Below, one piece after another: positions 34,322 through 46,377 of a stretch of 64,000 nt of DNA. Numbering within the stretch: position 1 is the first letter of the stretch; each line of letters starts with the position of its first letter. The position numbers and the translations under genes are program-made. Under the pieces are notes generated by a model, which worked only from the letters and a program-made list of their open reading frames with translations, had not been told where the DNA came from and did not search any database. Origin of the DNA: Zopfochytrium polystomum (lineage: Eukaryota; Chytridiomycota; Chytridiomycetes; Chytridiales; Chytridiaceae); contig JAIVFJ010000042.1 of NCBI GenBank assembly GCA_025765615.1, positions 1 to 64,000 of the forward strand, in the 5' to 3' direction.

Positions 34322-36308
34322 TTACACATGCGAGAACGCAAACCTCCTCGGCTCCAACCACGCGCCCGCCGGCATGCCCCAGCGCTTTTCAAACTTTTCG
34401 ACCTCGTCGTGCAACCCGTTCTTGCGCCACCACTCGAGCATTATAACCCCGACGGTGTGGACGTCGCGCTCATTCATAGAGCTCGCGATCCACTCCAGGG
34501 CCACCGACGATGGCGCCGCGGTAGCCCGGTCCTGCCACCACTGCCACGCGTCGACGACAGCCGGGCCGCGGTAGGGGAGCACGTCGAACGCAATGTGCTG
34601 CGGCCACGCGTCGACGAGGCCGCTGCGGTCCCACCAGACTAGGAGGTCCTTCTGGTCCGCGGACAGCGCGATGACGTCTCTGCCACTCCCTTCAAAGTAG
34701 AATCGAAGGGGCAGGCCGCTTTGGGTCGTCCACCATTCGAGGACGGCGATCTTGCGAGCGGCCGAGAGCTCAAGGTTCTCGCAGAGTGTCGAGAAGCCGG
34801 AAGGTGAGTGGTGGATGGGGAGGCCGGTGTCTTTCATCCACTGGAGGAGGTGCACGTGGCCGTTGGCGGTGGCTCCGTTGACGGCGTCGTTTTGGAAGGC
34901 CGGGCGCTTTTTGCGCGGGGCCACGTGCTGCAGCCACCATTTGAAAGGTCCGAGGCGGCCGGCCCTTGCGGCGATGCGGAGGTGGCGGTTGGTCCAGTAG
35001 TCCGGGGCGTCGGACGCGTTGTCAAACAGGCTGATCAGCTGGTCAAAGTCGATGTTCCAGGTGCACAGGCAGTCCAGAATCTCCGGGGTAAGCGTCCACG
35101 TCTGGTGGAACTGTCGCTTGCCCCACTGCAAGACGTCAAGATCGCCCGAATCCTCGAACGGAAGAAGCTCCACAAAAACGGAAGCACTGGACGTTCTGTG
35201 GGCGGCGTGCTCGCACACCCACCGGAGAACGGCAAGCCGGAGGCGGGACGCGCGAAGCAAATCGCCAAAATTTGCGTCTCGCCATCGAATATTTTTGTTC
35301 CAGCACCAGTCGAGAACGGCAATGTGGCCCTGCTTAGCCGCCGCGACGAGGCAGTTCCTGAAGTCACGCCGGCGAGCGCCGTGGCGTGTCCACCACTCCA
35401 GTACGTTGATGTGGCCGGCTGCGGCGGCGGAAACAAGGGCTTTGCGCGTGGATTTGAGGACCGCCTCCTGCGTGAAGTACGAGTGGGAGTACAGCCAGTC
35501 GAGAACCGCAGAATGACCCGCGTGGCTCGCGATTTCCAGCGCGGCTCGCAGATCGTGCGATGCGATGACGCCGTCGGCGCAGCTGCAGTTCCACCAGTCC
35601 AGGACAGCGACGTGACCAGCAAGGGCTGCCTGGACGATCGAGAGAGTCCTGGCCAATATCGAAACGGGCCACCGCGACGACTTCAACCACGCCAGCACGC
35701 CAACGTGGCCGTTCCGGGAGGCAGCAGCGATCGCGATTGCGGGATTGCTGTCGTTGCGCCACCATTCGAGTAACATCTCCGAGCCGTCGGATCTGGGCAC
35801 TGCGCGCGAGTGCAAGGACCAGAAGAGCGGCTCCAGCAACGGCGCGGTAAGAGGCGCTGAGGTTGAACTGGCGAGAATATTGCGGAGCCGAAAGTCGAGA
35901 AGGTCAAGGCGGCCCCGCTCGCACGCCGCGCGCAGCGAAGCGGCGGGAACACCAAAGAGAGCGCGCGCCTGGATATGGGCGGCGCGGAAGAGGGTTGCAA
36001 AGAGGAAGCGTTCGTGGCTGGGCAGATGGGAGGCAATGAGATTGAGGACGAGAGAGTGGGCGGGGCCGATGGCTGGCCGGTCGCGAAGCTGTCTGCCAAA
36101 GTGTACCGCAGGGGCGGGCTGCACAGCGACCTGTCGGATCCCATCGCTGCGCTCGCCGACGGCCTCGTCCAGGGTGAAGTGGAACTTGACGGTGCTGTGC
36201 TGCAAAGACGAGTTGACGGAATCGAGCCCGTTGTCGTGGACTGCGTCTAGGCGATCGAGATCGATCCATATTCTGAAGTCACCATCGGATGGCGTGTCCG
36301 AGTGTTCA

Positions 36309-36340
<32 letters not shown>

Positions 36341-36544
36341 CTTGCTATCGTTGTTGGGCAAATAACGTTCGATCTCGTTGTCGTCATCGTCCTCGGCCCG
36401 ATCGCCCTCGCCGCCGTCATCCCTAGCAGCATCTTCGTCGCCATCATCATCTCCAACACTGTGGTTGGAGAGCGAGAAGCGCTTGTGCACGCGCGAGTGG
36501 GTCATCGCTGCGCTTGTGTAGGGCGGGGTTCTTGGGTGTGCCAA
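34322..36544 (-). CDS. Ankyrin-like (LEWW-type) repeat protein
   Basis: Single-exon 740-aa protein. Residues about 30-90 are acidic and low complexity, with a run of consecutive Asp. From about 140 on, degenerate ankyrin-type helical repeats recur, each ending in a (V/L)L(E/D)WW or similar motif. Examples are LLEWWRNDS, VLDWWNC, VLDWLYSH, VLEWWTRHGA, VLDWCWNK, LLQWMKDTG and VLEWWTTQSG. I associate this repeat style with large chytrid families. No catalytic domain or signal peptide. The Met at 36544 gives the longest frame; MTHSRVHKRF 13 codons later is an alternative start. A polypurine/A tract lies just beyond the 3' end. Confidence 0.8.
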
Positions 36545-39414
36545 CCGGAGAGAGAGAGGTCTTCAAAAATGCGCGTTGTGCAGCGTTCGGATTCCCGTTC
36601 CACGCGGGCTGCGTACTCTTTGGTTGGCACGCGTTCTGCTTTGCTCGCACTGACACGATCTAGTGGCAGAAGGACTACGGCATCAACCCGTACCATTCGG
36701 ATCCGCGTCCAGGGTGTCATATTGCAAGGGATGCAAGATTAACTGGGGAAAAGAACTGACAATCAGCAAGGTGAAACCAGTGTGGAGCAGAAGTTCAGGA
36801 AGAAACAATCAACTCTAACTAACGAAACAGAAATGGGAAGAAAAAAATCAACTGAAAGGAAGGGTTAAGCGAGGACAACAGGATGACTGAAGGTCTGCAT
36901 AAATAGGATCAAAGTAGAAGCTCGTACAACACGACCAGAAAAGGTGCCAACTGTCAGTCCGCCCTGTGTCAACTTGGTACATGACTATTCCACCTACAGT
37001 GGAAGAATCTGGAGGACAATATCAATCAACAGCTCTTCCAGAGACGTGATTGTGAGCTGAAATCCAAGTGTGTGGCATTCTTTGTACTTTTGATCCAACT
37101 CCTCAACGCTCGATCACACAGGCCACCTCAGTGAGTCAACATAGACTACTCGGCCAGCGACCTTTGGCGCCCTGCTGAGCTCAACCCAAGTGACTGGCTC
37201 ATATTGTACAGTGGGGTGAGAAATGTTTTCAGCCACTTCAAAATTTCTTATGACAGTCTAACAATCAGTTTAACCTTTATTCTGTTTTCGCAAATGCCAC
37301 TGTGCAATTGGCGCACCCATTCAAGTTTGGAAGTAACCATCAACCAATTTCATCTAGGTTCTGCTAACTGCATGGGTGTGGAGCGTCAAACTCCACGAAC
37401 TTCCAGTCATGCAATTTTCCGTTCTATTTCCCAAGCTTCGATGTCTGCAAAAAATATGTCCTCCCTGCAGCAAATCCAAAAGACTAATAGATTGTGATGT
37501 GCTGCAATCAGGCTATTTGCCCAACCAATTTTGATGGCAAATGGTTGATAATTGATGAAGTTATTGCGTGTAAAAGAGTTTTGAGTGGCAGCTGAAAAAC
37601 ATTTGTCACCCAGCCGTACCAGCACAATTCCTGAATCCAGTCTGTCATATATCACAATACCAACGCTTTGACATATCACAACAAGATGCAAGTCAAACAA
37701 ATTGAACCCACTGAAGTTCCTCTTAGAATCAATATCTTGAAAATCAGTTTGCGTTGGCCCAAAAGCCAGCTCAAAACATCTGCCCTGGGTAATGCGCCTT
37801 GCCTCTGGACATGTCTTTTTCAAATCGTGCTTACAGCGACCAGCACGGCCAAAAAAAAATCAGACAGCAAGAGGTAGGGAGAGAGAGACTGAGAACCAAC
37901 ACACCGTCCACACCAGCCAGCCTTGGCAGCGGCGGCTACTCCTCGTTGTCCTCTTGCACTTGCACCATTGCCGCCAACCAGCCCTGGTGCCCTCTCAGTG
38001 TCACTTCCCCTCCCGGCCGACCGCCGCTCGCTCATGAACGCCACCACTGCCTTCTCCGCACGTCCTAGCTCGTCGTAGTCCTCGCCAGACCCACACCCGA
38101 CGGCCCAAACCGCCTGCGCCGCCGCTGAGGCTGCATTTGAATCTGCCACCACCACAGCCACCGCCGCCCTCGACTGTGGGTCCGGCACCACCGCCGTCGT
38201 CCCCGCAGCTGTCCTTGCAGCTGTCCCCACCGTCGTCGCACCCCACCGAGCGCGGTTGAACCAGAGCTTCCACCCCCACCTTGTGGACGTGTGATAGACC
38301 TTTTGTGGAAGATGTTGCGTTTCTTGCTGTTGACCATTCCCCTCTTTCCCAATCCCCCCCTCCGCCCAGCTGTGCTTTTGACACCACCCCCACCCCCCCG
38401 CCTTCATTCATCGCACTGAAGTACTCGCTGTGTTTATGCCCGGCAGCGTGAGCAAGAAATTTCACAGCGCTGACGGCGGTGAGTGTAACGGTTGATATTC
38501 CAAGGACAGCTTGCCTCGCTGCCCTTTGCCCCACTTTCCACTCCTTTCAACTTGCATGATTCAACCTGAACCAGCAGCCTCGTTGACGACAACACTCAGC
38601 TGATGCGGAGATGGCAATAAGGCAGTCGTGCTTGTATGGTGTAAGTAGTGTGTCTGGACTGATTCCACCTAATGACAGTCCAACACTTCTCCACCCCACC
38701 TCCGCCTCCCCCTCACCGAAAAAAATGCCTGAATCCCACTTCATCCTGCAAGTAACAGGCAACCCAGTTGAACTTGGCAAGGTGCTGGCTGTTTCCACTT
38801 GGATGCTGAAAATTGGCTGGTCAATGGCGCTCGACAGCGGCACACAACAGCAACAGCAGTAATCCATTTTCATGTAAAATGGAAGCTGAAGGTGCCAACA
38901 TAATTGGCTGTCAGGTCCCATTTTCATCATGGCTAAATCTGCCATATTTACAGAAGGCATCAAAGAGGCTGCATCCCCAGTTCCACTCACACCAGAAATT
39001 GTCAGAAAAAGAATTGTCTTTCATCCATTTATTGAAATTTTACTGCCCTTCCAGCTGCAATCACACCAGCGCCTACCACCAAGCTGACAATGGCGCTCAC
39101 TCCCACAGTCAGCCCACTGTGACTGCCCACGCCACTGCTGCTGCCAGTGCATTCACAGCTGCCACCCAGCTCAAATAGCGTGATGCCCTTAGGCGCGGAC
39201 GTAACCCTACTCTGCTGCAAGCCTGCCTGCCCTGAGTCAGCGTCACACTGCTCAGATGCACAAGAAAATGGGATCTCCTGGACCAGAATCAATGAAAAAT
39301 GGTATCTCCCGCCCCAACAAAGGGGAGCCAAAATTTGACCCACTCAGTACCAGTATGGACAGATCAAAAAATGGTTGCTGCTGGAACCAGAGCCATGGCC
39401 CACAGTGTGCACAT
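36545..39414. other. No recognisable gene
   Basis: Several frames of 80-180 codons exist on the minus strand (38001-38534, 38547-38990, 39029-39343, 37407-37823). They overlap each other in different frames, lack domains and are partly low complexity (Gly-rich). The 38001-38534 frame begins with a plausible membrane or targeting-like stretch (MGQRAARQAVLGISTVTLTA) but turns into poly-Gly. I make no gene call here. Confidence 0.45.
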
Positions 39415-40452
39415 TGTGAGACTGTGCTCTCTAAATCTCCTCACCCTGGGCTGGAGGTGGAAATAGAGCAATGGCCTAAATACCAATCCTATCTAATGAA
39501 AAGGGCAAAAGAAGGTGTCTAGGGGTCACCAGACAGGAAAATGTATTTGGAGTCTACTAAAAAAGGAGGGAAAACACATACAAAACAGCAAAACAATAAA
39601 TAAAACAGTAAAGAACAGAAGGGGTGGGTGATTCACCAAATGGGGCTGAGCCATCAACAAAGAGAGACAGCTCAGAAAATCATGGGGCCATTTCTTGGCA
39701 GGCAGCCACCAGAGCAGAGTGGAGGGGGGGGGGGGGGGTGGAGGAACTGGCAAGAAATGATTGGTGCAGACAAGAAGACACTCACCACAGCCACAGAAAG
39801 AAAGGAAGACACACAAAGAGAGACAGTAAACAAACAACTAAATAAAAGATAAAACAAGAAAAAGAGCCAAAACAAAGGAAAATACTAATTGAAAAAATAA
39901 GTAAAAATCATCAACAGAAAGAGAAAGAAAAGCCCTGTCTTCTCATACCACTCATATGAGGCATTACATCATGGTAGCTGGGCATCTGGACTTTGCACTT
40001 CTCCCACAGAAGTGGTTCACTCCTTAGTCATTCCAAAAGTGAGGGGTTATTAACTGGACATGGTGGACTTTGCAGCCCAAAAGTCAGCATGTCTCAAACT
40101 TGGCACCTTCCCAATTGAAGGGAGCGCTCTAACCACTGAGCAAGGAAGCCCTATGCCAGCAGTTGAGCAAACACTGAGTCACTCAGTCTGCAGCCATTGT
40201 ACAGAATAATAATAATAATGATGGCAAAAATAATAATAGTGACAGGTGACGCAGGCGCGACAACAAGTGTCAGTCGGTGGCTTATGCGGACAACCAATAA
40301 TATTAAAATAATAATATATACAGCAGAGTCCAAGCCGAATGCGTGTATAACGCGCTTTGAGACAGGTGGATAATCCTCACAATTATCGGTGAAAAAGTGG
40401 GTATACACTCTTTTATTTGAGGTCACAGGCTTGACGTCCTGTCGTCCTCACA
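39415..40452 (-). repeat. 3' LTR of Ty3/gypsy copy 1
   Basis: On the minus strand it starts TGTGAGGACGACAGG, right after a purine-rich AAAAAAGAGGG tract, and ends CACAGTCTCACA. The termini form a 6-bp inverted repeat TGTGAG/CTCACA. An AATAAAAG motif lies near its start. It matches the copy-2 LTR at both ends but lacks about 1.1 kb present in the middle of that LTR. Confidence 0.75.
40088..40155 (-). repeat. tRNA-like segment in LTR, copy 1
   Basis: The minus strand shows a box A-like TGCTCAGTGGTTAGAGCG, a CTCCC-TTCAATT-GGGAA hairpin and a box B-like AAGTTTGAGAC. The same module is in the copy-2 LTR. It resembles a degenerate tRNA or a tRNA-derived promoter. Confidence 0.5.
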
Positions 40453-40529
40453 GTACCCTCTTTTTTATTCTCGCAGCCATAGATGCGACAAAATAAAGGT
40501 GTGTGCAAACGTGTTTGCAGGTCCAAGGG

Positions 40530-42863
40530 TCACTTGGTTTTTTGCAGGCAGGCGCTTTGTCGCGTCCCAGGTGCAGGAGGTGGGATTGGTGTGGCGGGCT
40601 TGGTGGAGCTCACCAGTGGGGCAGGAGTCGCAGCAAGTGCAGGCTCTTTGCCTTTTGTGGTCGAGGCACGTATGCGCTTTGGTGGTTGGGTTGCAAGGAA
40701 TCCCTCGCGTTTCTTGAACTCATCTGGGTCATTGTCTTTCACAAGAGCCCAGTAATCGTGGATAGCTTTCGGGTGTAAGTCTTCCTCAAGCTGGTTCCAA
40801 TTGTGCTTGGAGGAATATCCGAGCCACTTTGTCAGATATATGTACTTCTCACCATCAAAGGTGTGAGATTTGATTCGCTCAATTTGATACTCAACATCGG
40901 CGGGGTTTTCTTCATCCTCTTCAGGCTCAAAGTATCGCCTAACAAACTCATGATGAATTCCAGGAGCCATTGTGGTTTTGGAAGACAGTTGGCGATGACG
41001 CTTCTTAGCGGTACGCCATTGTTCAAGCTCTTCATCATAAGTTACACCAGCAAGCTCTGCAGCTTCTTCAGCTTCTTCAGCAGGAGCACGTTCTGTGTAA
41101 GGTTGCAGTTGTGAGACATGCACAGTCCTGGTAACAATCTGGTTTCCAGGGAATGCTTCAACAATCGTATATTGAGCTTCAGAGCCCTTGCCAGTTATCG
41201 CAATGACTCGCACAGGGCCAACCCAACGGAACATGAGCGAGCGGTTCTTGTCGTTAAGTTTGCCAGGATTATCAAGAGGGACAGAAAGCCATGCTCTTTG
41301 TCCAAGTTGAATTTTATGCGCCTCTTTATCCTTATCAAGGGAGACTTGATGCAAAAGGTTCTGATGGTCCTTTGCACGTGTCATGACAATCTTCTGTGCA
41401 GCAACAAGTTTGTCAACAACTTCAGCCACATAAGGCTCTGTCAGAATGAGTTCTGAATTCATCGATTCTTGTGGGTCTGTTGAAGGGAGTTCAAACAGGA
41501 GCGGCGCAGAGGTTCCAGCCCAAAGAGGGAGGGAGGGCGCTAGTGTCGCCAGCAAGGGCGGCTTGAACAGGTTAAGGGTGACTTGGTGTCCTGTTTTGTC
41601 TGCATAAACATATGAAATTTCTCCATTTCCGGACAGAACGGTGAGTCTGTGAGTGTGCTCACAGGCTAGAGCTGGTTCAAACAAGTGCTCAGGGCAGATG
41701 AGGTTGCGTGGCCCATACACGTAACAGGCAGAACGGTCGGTAAAAACTTGTGACACAACCAAAGCTGTTGTCATTCCACTGGGGTTCAGAGAACTTCGGA
41801 GGAAGGGGGGGAACTTTAAATGTTCAGGTCGTCGACCTGCAATCGCAGGAGGTCGTTCATGAAAGATGTAAAGCACATCAATGGAGTATCTGAAGATAAA
41901 CTCGCTGAGCACTTCATGAATAGGATATTCTATTGGGAAGGGCCAGAGTTTCATTGGCAGATACTGTCGCAATGTGAGCCTCGGATTGGTTGTTCTCAAA
42001 AACACAATCTGGAGTTGTGGGGAAGGAGGCACTGGATCTTTGGAAAAGAGGGGCAGTGCTTTCTTCGGATACACAGCTTTTGTTGTAAGCGTCTCAAGTT
42101 CATCAAGAATGGGGCTCTGAGGCTCGCAACTGAAACTTAGGGCAGGAAACATGTCATCATCCAACAACAAAGTTTGTGTGTTGGGCTCTTCATCCTCGTC
42201 ATCAGAGGGGTAAAGAGCTTTTTCCTCTTCACTTAGAGGGTCTTCTCTGTCAACTCCAGAGAACATATCAATGGGGAGTCGGCAATGGCGTCCATGCATC
42301 AGGAAAAACGGGGTTTCTCCAGTCAGTGGGTGAACGTGTGTTCTATATGCAAACAGAATGTATGGGAGTACGGAAGGCCAGTCGTCGTGAGTCATCTGGT
42401 CAATGAAAGACCTAACCATAGTCTTCAAACTCTTAATGGAGCGTTCTACAGCACCGTTTGCTCAAGGCCACTGTGGCGACGAGAAGGTTTTCTTGGTTCC
42501 AAGTGCTTTGCACAGAGCAGCAAACAATTCACTGGAGAAGGGCTGTCCTCTGTCAGAGTGAAGGAACACAGGAACTCCATGTCTGCAGAACACTTGTTCT
42601 ACTAAAGAGCGTGCAGCAGTTTCTGTGGAGATTTCAGTGACGGGGACTGCTTCAATCCAGCAGGTGAAGTAATCCATCACAACCATAATGTAGTGGTAGC
42701 CTTCAGGAGTCTTTTTGAAGGGGCCTGCAAAGTCAACAGCCACTCGTTCCCAGGGATACATACCAATGGGGACAGGGTGCAGAACTCCAGGATGGGACGG
42801 CACAGGTTTGCTTTTCTGACAAGTGTCGCAACTCGCAATATGGTTACAAAGGTCTCTACCCAT
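40530..42863 (-). pseudogene. Integrase-chromodomain region, copy 1
   Basis: The zinc-binding part ends with HIASCDTCQKSK. The DDE core has VDFAGPF, HSDRGQPFSS and ANGAVERSIKSLK (catalytic Asp, Asp, Glu). A TGA interrupts the core at 42464-42462, directly before ANGAVE, where copy 2 has an Arg codon. Downstream, one open frame of 632 codons contains an uncharacterised stretch of about 200 residues (VLYIFHERPPAIAGRRPEHL). Then comes the GPY/F-like region (RSLMFRWVGPVRVI) and a chromodomain (YIYLTKWLGYSSKHNWNQLE). The integrase inserts the cDNA; the chromodomain likely targets chromatin. Confidence 0.85.
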
Positions 42864-44236
42864 TGTTGGCCAGTAGAACCGTTCGGCAAGGTATCGAACA
42901 CTTTCCTGGCACCAAGGTGTCCGGAAAGGAGGTCGTCATGGACAAGTTTAAGGACATTTCTCCTCAAATTGTCTGGGATGCATACAGCAAGTCGTAGTGG
43001 GGCTCTCTTCATCATGAAAGAGTAGGAGTCTCTCACAGCGTGGAGCACTCTGTGTTGTATCACCATCATGGCTGCGCGTGTAGTCATAGTACGATGGCTA
43101 ACACCTTCAGGAAGAGTGCCATCTCTCCTAAAACGAAGGATAGGTCCAAAGTAAGGGTCTTTGTTTTGAAGATAACTCAGTGCGCGTGGGTTATCTAAAA
43201 TCTGAACCTCAGATGGGAAGCTCTCAAGTGCAGCATTTGTGTCGACAGCAGGCGTGCTACCCTCAATAGGTGCTACAGTGATCGTATTGAGTGGTGAAAC
43301 TGCACTGGCAATTTCTTGCTCAGTTGGGGCAGCAGGGACAAGATCTCCAAGGCCTGTGAGCACTTCAATACAATAATGGTCGCTTATGGCAAGGCCATCA
43401 AACGAGGGGTGTTCTGTGTGAATTTGGACACTGTACTGTGAGGGGTTAATATTGTTACTCACAAGGAAGTAGTCTACTCTCAGCAGAGGGATCCATTCGC
43501 CGGAGCACGAGGACTTCATGGTCCAAGTCAGTCCATGGGAAGAAGGGAAAGTGTGTCGGAACGCATCAACATAGCCAGATGCTAAGAATCTGTCAAACCA
43601 CTGTCTCTCACTCTCTAAGAGGCCAGGGAAGGTCGCATGCTCTCTCTTCAGGCGGAGGTGAAGGGAGTGGTCAACGTCTAAGTCAGTATGCACGATGTTC
43701 ATATCTCCAGCAACAATGACTATAAATCCTTGTGTACGGAGGGCTGAACAGTTTTGCAGGATGTCTTCAAGGAAGTTCATCTTATAAGGTTGTCGGGAAC
43801 CAGTTTCATCAGCGAAGCTACTGGGAGCGTAGACATTCAGGATTGCGAAAGGTCTGACAAGTAGAACAACAACACGTCTTCTTTGATGTGTCGAGGGTCT
43901 CCCAAAAAGGTGAATTCTCGTCCGTTCAGCTCAGAACGGTAGAAGGTTGCAACGCCGTTATTTCCCAGTTTGAGGGTCACAAAGTAAGCACTTCCATCCT
44001 TTAATCTGGCATAACTCATCAACAAGTTTCTGGCGTTTTACCCCAAGACGCGTCTCTTGCAGACAAACAATGCAAGAGGATTGGGAATTGAGGAAATCCT
44101 CAAATCGCTTCGCTGGGTCAGTTTGTTGTGCAAAGTCGACACCAGATTTGTGAGCGACCCTAAGCCAGGAGTACAAACCATTAACATTCCAGGAAGAGAT
44201 GTTAAAGGTAGGAGTCCATTTAGGTTGTTTGTACAC
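42864..44236 (-). pseudogene. AP endonuclease (EEP) domain, copy 1
   Basis: About 290 residues match APE1/ExoIII-type endonucleases. They include ISSWNVNGLYSWL (metal-binding Asn), CLQETRL (catalytic Glu), VAGDMNIVHTDLDV (Asp and Asn), HGLTWTM, RVDYFLVS and ISDHYCIEV (Asp-His pair). The frame shifts twice around 43830-43960, in the strand that would hold the catalytic Tyr. Between the domain and the zinc-binding part of integrase lies a spacer (about 43330-42920), ending in HDDLLSGHLGARKV, that is well conserved with copy 2. It sits between RNase H and integrase, where no known Ty3 domain belongs. Confidence 0.85.
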
Positions 44237-44260
44237 TTCTACAACAGCAGGCTCACGCTG

Positions 44261-44593
44261 TCATATAAGATGGTGGCGAAGTATATCGATCACAGGGTCA
44301 AAGAGGGATACTTCACGCAGTGGTTGGTCTGCATTTTCAGATTCCAACACGTTGTTCTCAGAGTCAGAATCCTCGGAGTACAGTCTATTGATTTCGTATC
44401 CAAAATCTTCATCAGTAGCATCAGCTACCTCTTTTTTTGCTGCGTCTCCGCCTGATGTTGTCTCATCAGGGGAGGCTGCAGGTTTGGTGGGAGACATCTC
44501 TGTCTGTGTAGTGGCTTCATCAGTGAAAACGAGGCGCTTTCCTTTCATTGCAGCAGGTCCAATAAGAACACGTGAAAGGGCGTCAGCAACAAC
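44261..44593 (-). pseudogene. RNase H end and linker, copy 1
   Basis: Begins with TVVADALSRV, the hallmark (V)VADALSR that closes the RNase H domain of Ty3/gypsy elements. It continues in frame through about 100 polar, acidic residues (MKGKRLVFTDEATTQ to LFDPVIDILRHHLI) toward the endonuclease domain. This fixes the order RNase H, linker, endonuclease. The upstream RNase H body is missing at the copy-2 LTR junction. Confidence 0.8.
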
Positions 44594-44744
44594 TGTGAGA
44601 CTGTGCTCTCTAACTCCTCACCTAGGGCTATAGGTGGAAACTAGAGCATGGACCTAAATACCAATCCTGACTAATGAAAAGGGGCAAAAGGAGGGTGTCT
44701 AGGGGCACTAGACAGGAAAGTGTATTTGGAGTCTTAAAAAGCCC

Positions 44745-45815
44745 AAGAAAAACACAAATAAATCTCTAACACAAAAGAGGGGTTTCTCACACCAAAGCAT
44801 GAAACAGACACAATCACAAAAGAAAGCATAATCCTCTGGTGCAAGACACAGAAGGGTTTCATCTGGGGCACAAGGCCAAAGCCAAGTTAGACCAGAGACA
44901 GAACCGACTTGATCGGTGAGACCGACTGAATCGGTAAGGGGAGTGACAAGCCACTACAACCCATCAAAAGAAACAACAAAAGAAATAAACAACAAGTCAA
45001 ACCCTGAGTTGGAGGGGGTTGGAGAGACAAAGGGCAGACACAAGGAACAGTTAGTGTGCAGAGGTGCCTGTTGAACCAAATCAGAACTGTTTTCCACTTA
45101 ACAGAACCAGACACAACTTGTCTCACTCCAAGGAGAGTGTTCCAACTCAATCCAAGGGAGAGGGTGCAACCAGGGTGGGAGACAGTGGGACTCTTCTTGC
45201 TTCATCCTACCAGGAGACAGACCTCTGCCTCACCAGGCCAGAGAGAATAACCTGTCTTAGAAGCAAGGAAGGTCAATACCCACTCCCACACACAAGGAAG
45301 ACACCAAAGACAACCACAGGTATTAGCATGAAAGGAAGAGGGTCTGAACCCAGCGAACCAGGCCCACCAAAGGCCAAAGGAATCCATCACCAGGGACAGG
45401 GAGGAATACCAGAGAGACCATACCACCACATAATACCTGACCAGCCAACTCATTCATATCACCTTGAGAGACCTGGATTTGAAGTGATGTATTGACAGGA
45501 ACCGGCGAGGCACTACCACAGTTTTACCCTCCCACCGTCCATCATCAAGTAGCTCCTACCCCAGACCAGCCTAAACAGTATGTGCAGAATGGTGAGGTGC
45601 ACTGGGACTTGAACCCAGCACACTGCCATAAATGGCCAAGAGAACCAATTCTCCTGTCACACACCAGGGGACTGCCACCCCCAGCTCATACACACAGTCA
45701 GAGAAGGAATAAGGGCAGGCAAGAAGACTTCAGGTACAGGTTCTAAGGGGCAACAAGAATGGGGGGTGGGCTGCTTAAATAGGAGAGGGTTGGAATCAGC
45801 AGGGTGAAGGAAGAA
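44745..45815. repeat. Extra 1.1-kb segment within LTR of copy 2
   Basis: Present only in the copy-2 LTR. It contains a tRNA-like T arm (CTGGG-TTCAAGT-CCCAG on the minus strand, near 45605-45621) and a GAGAA-TTGG-TTCTC hairpin. This suggests a nested tRNA-derived element. No clear target-site duplication is visible; deletion from copy 1 is the alternative. Confidence 0.45.
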
Positions 45816-46377
45816 GGAAGGGAAAAGAGGGGAAAACATATACAAAAGAACAAAACAATAAATAAAACAACAAAGAAGAGAGAGGAGGAGTGAGTCACCA
45901 AACAATGGGGCTGAGCCATCAAACAAGGAAGACAGCTCAGAAAATCATGGAGCATTTCTTGGCATCAGCTGCCAAGAAAGATGGAGGAGATGGAGAGAGC
46001 TGGTTGGTGCAAAGAGGAAGACAGTCACTCACAGCCACAAAAGAAAAGAGACACACACAGAGACAACAAACAAACAAATAAATAAAAGATAAAACAGTAA
46101 AAACAGGAAAAACAGGATAAACTACTAATTGAAAAAATAAGTAAAAATCATCAATAAAGAAAGGAGAAAAAACCCTATGATCTCATACCCTTTCATGAGG
46201 CCTTTCATCATGGTAGGCTTATGTAGCAGCTCTGTGTTAGCTCTGTGTACACCTGGACTCTGTACTTCTACCCACTGAAGCACATCATCCTAATCCATTT
46301 CCAAAAGTGAGGGGGGCAAGGCCTAGTCATTGTGCAGAACTTAGCATTTCTGCATCATTCAGTCAGTGACTGCCAGC

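Larger units (their letters stand above)
39415..44593 (-). mobile_element. Ty3/gypsy chromodomain element, copy 1 (5'-truncated)
   Basis: In coding order on the minus strand it holds the end of RNase H, a linker, the AP-endonuclease domain, a zinc-binding and DDE integrase, a chromodomain and the 3' LTR. Gag, protease and RT are missing because the copy is cut at 44593, exactly where the 3' LTR of copy 2 begins. Copy 2 therefore probably inserted into copy 1, or the two recombined there. Coding sequence carries several frame breaks and one CGA-to-TGA stop. Confidence 0.82.

Noticed and set aside
34808..35773. 321-codon plus-strand frame opposite the LEWW ankyrin-like gene
   Set aside because: Antisense shadow; no domain, while the opposite frame shows regular repeats throughout.
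36300..36345. Asp run as an unstable trinucleotide repeat locus
   Set aside because: A short GAC/GAT mixed run within a normal acidic region; nothing indicates expansion.
37407..37823. 138-codon minus-strand frame as a gene
   Set aside because: No family, no splice context, AT-rich and not supported by neighbours.
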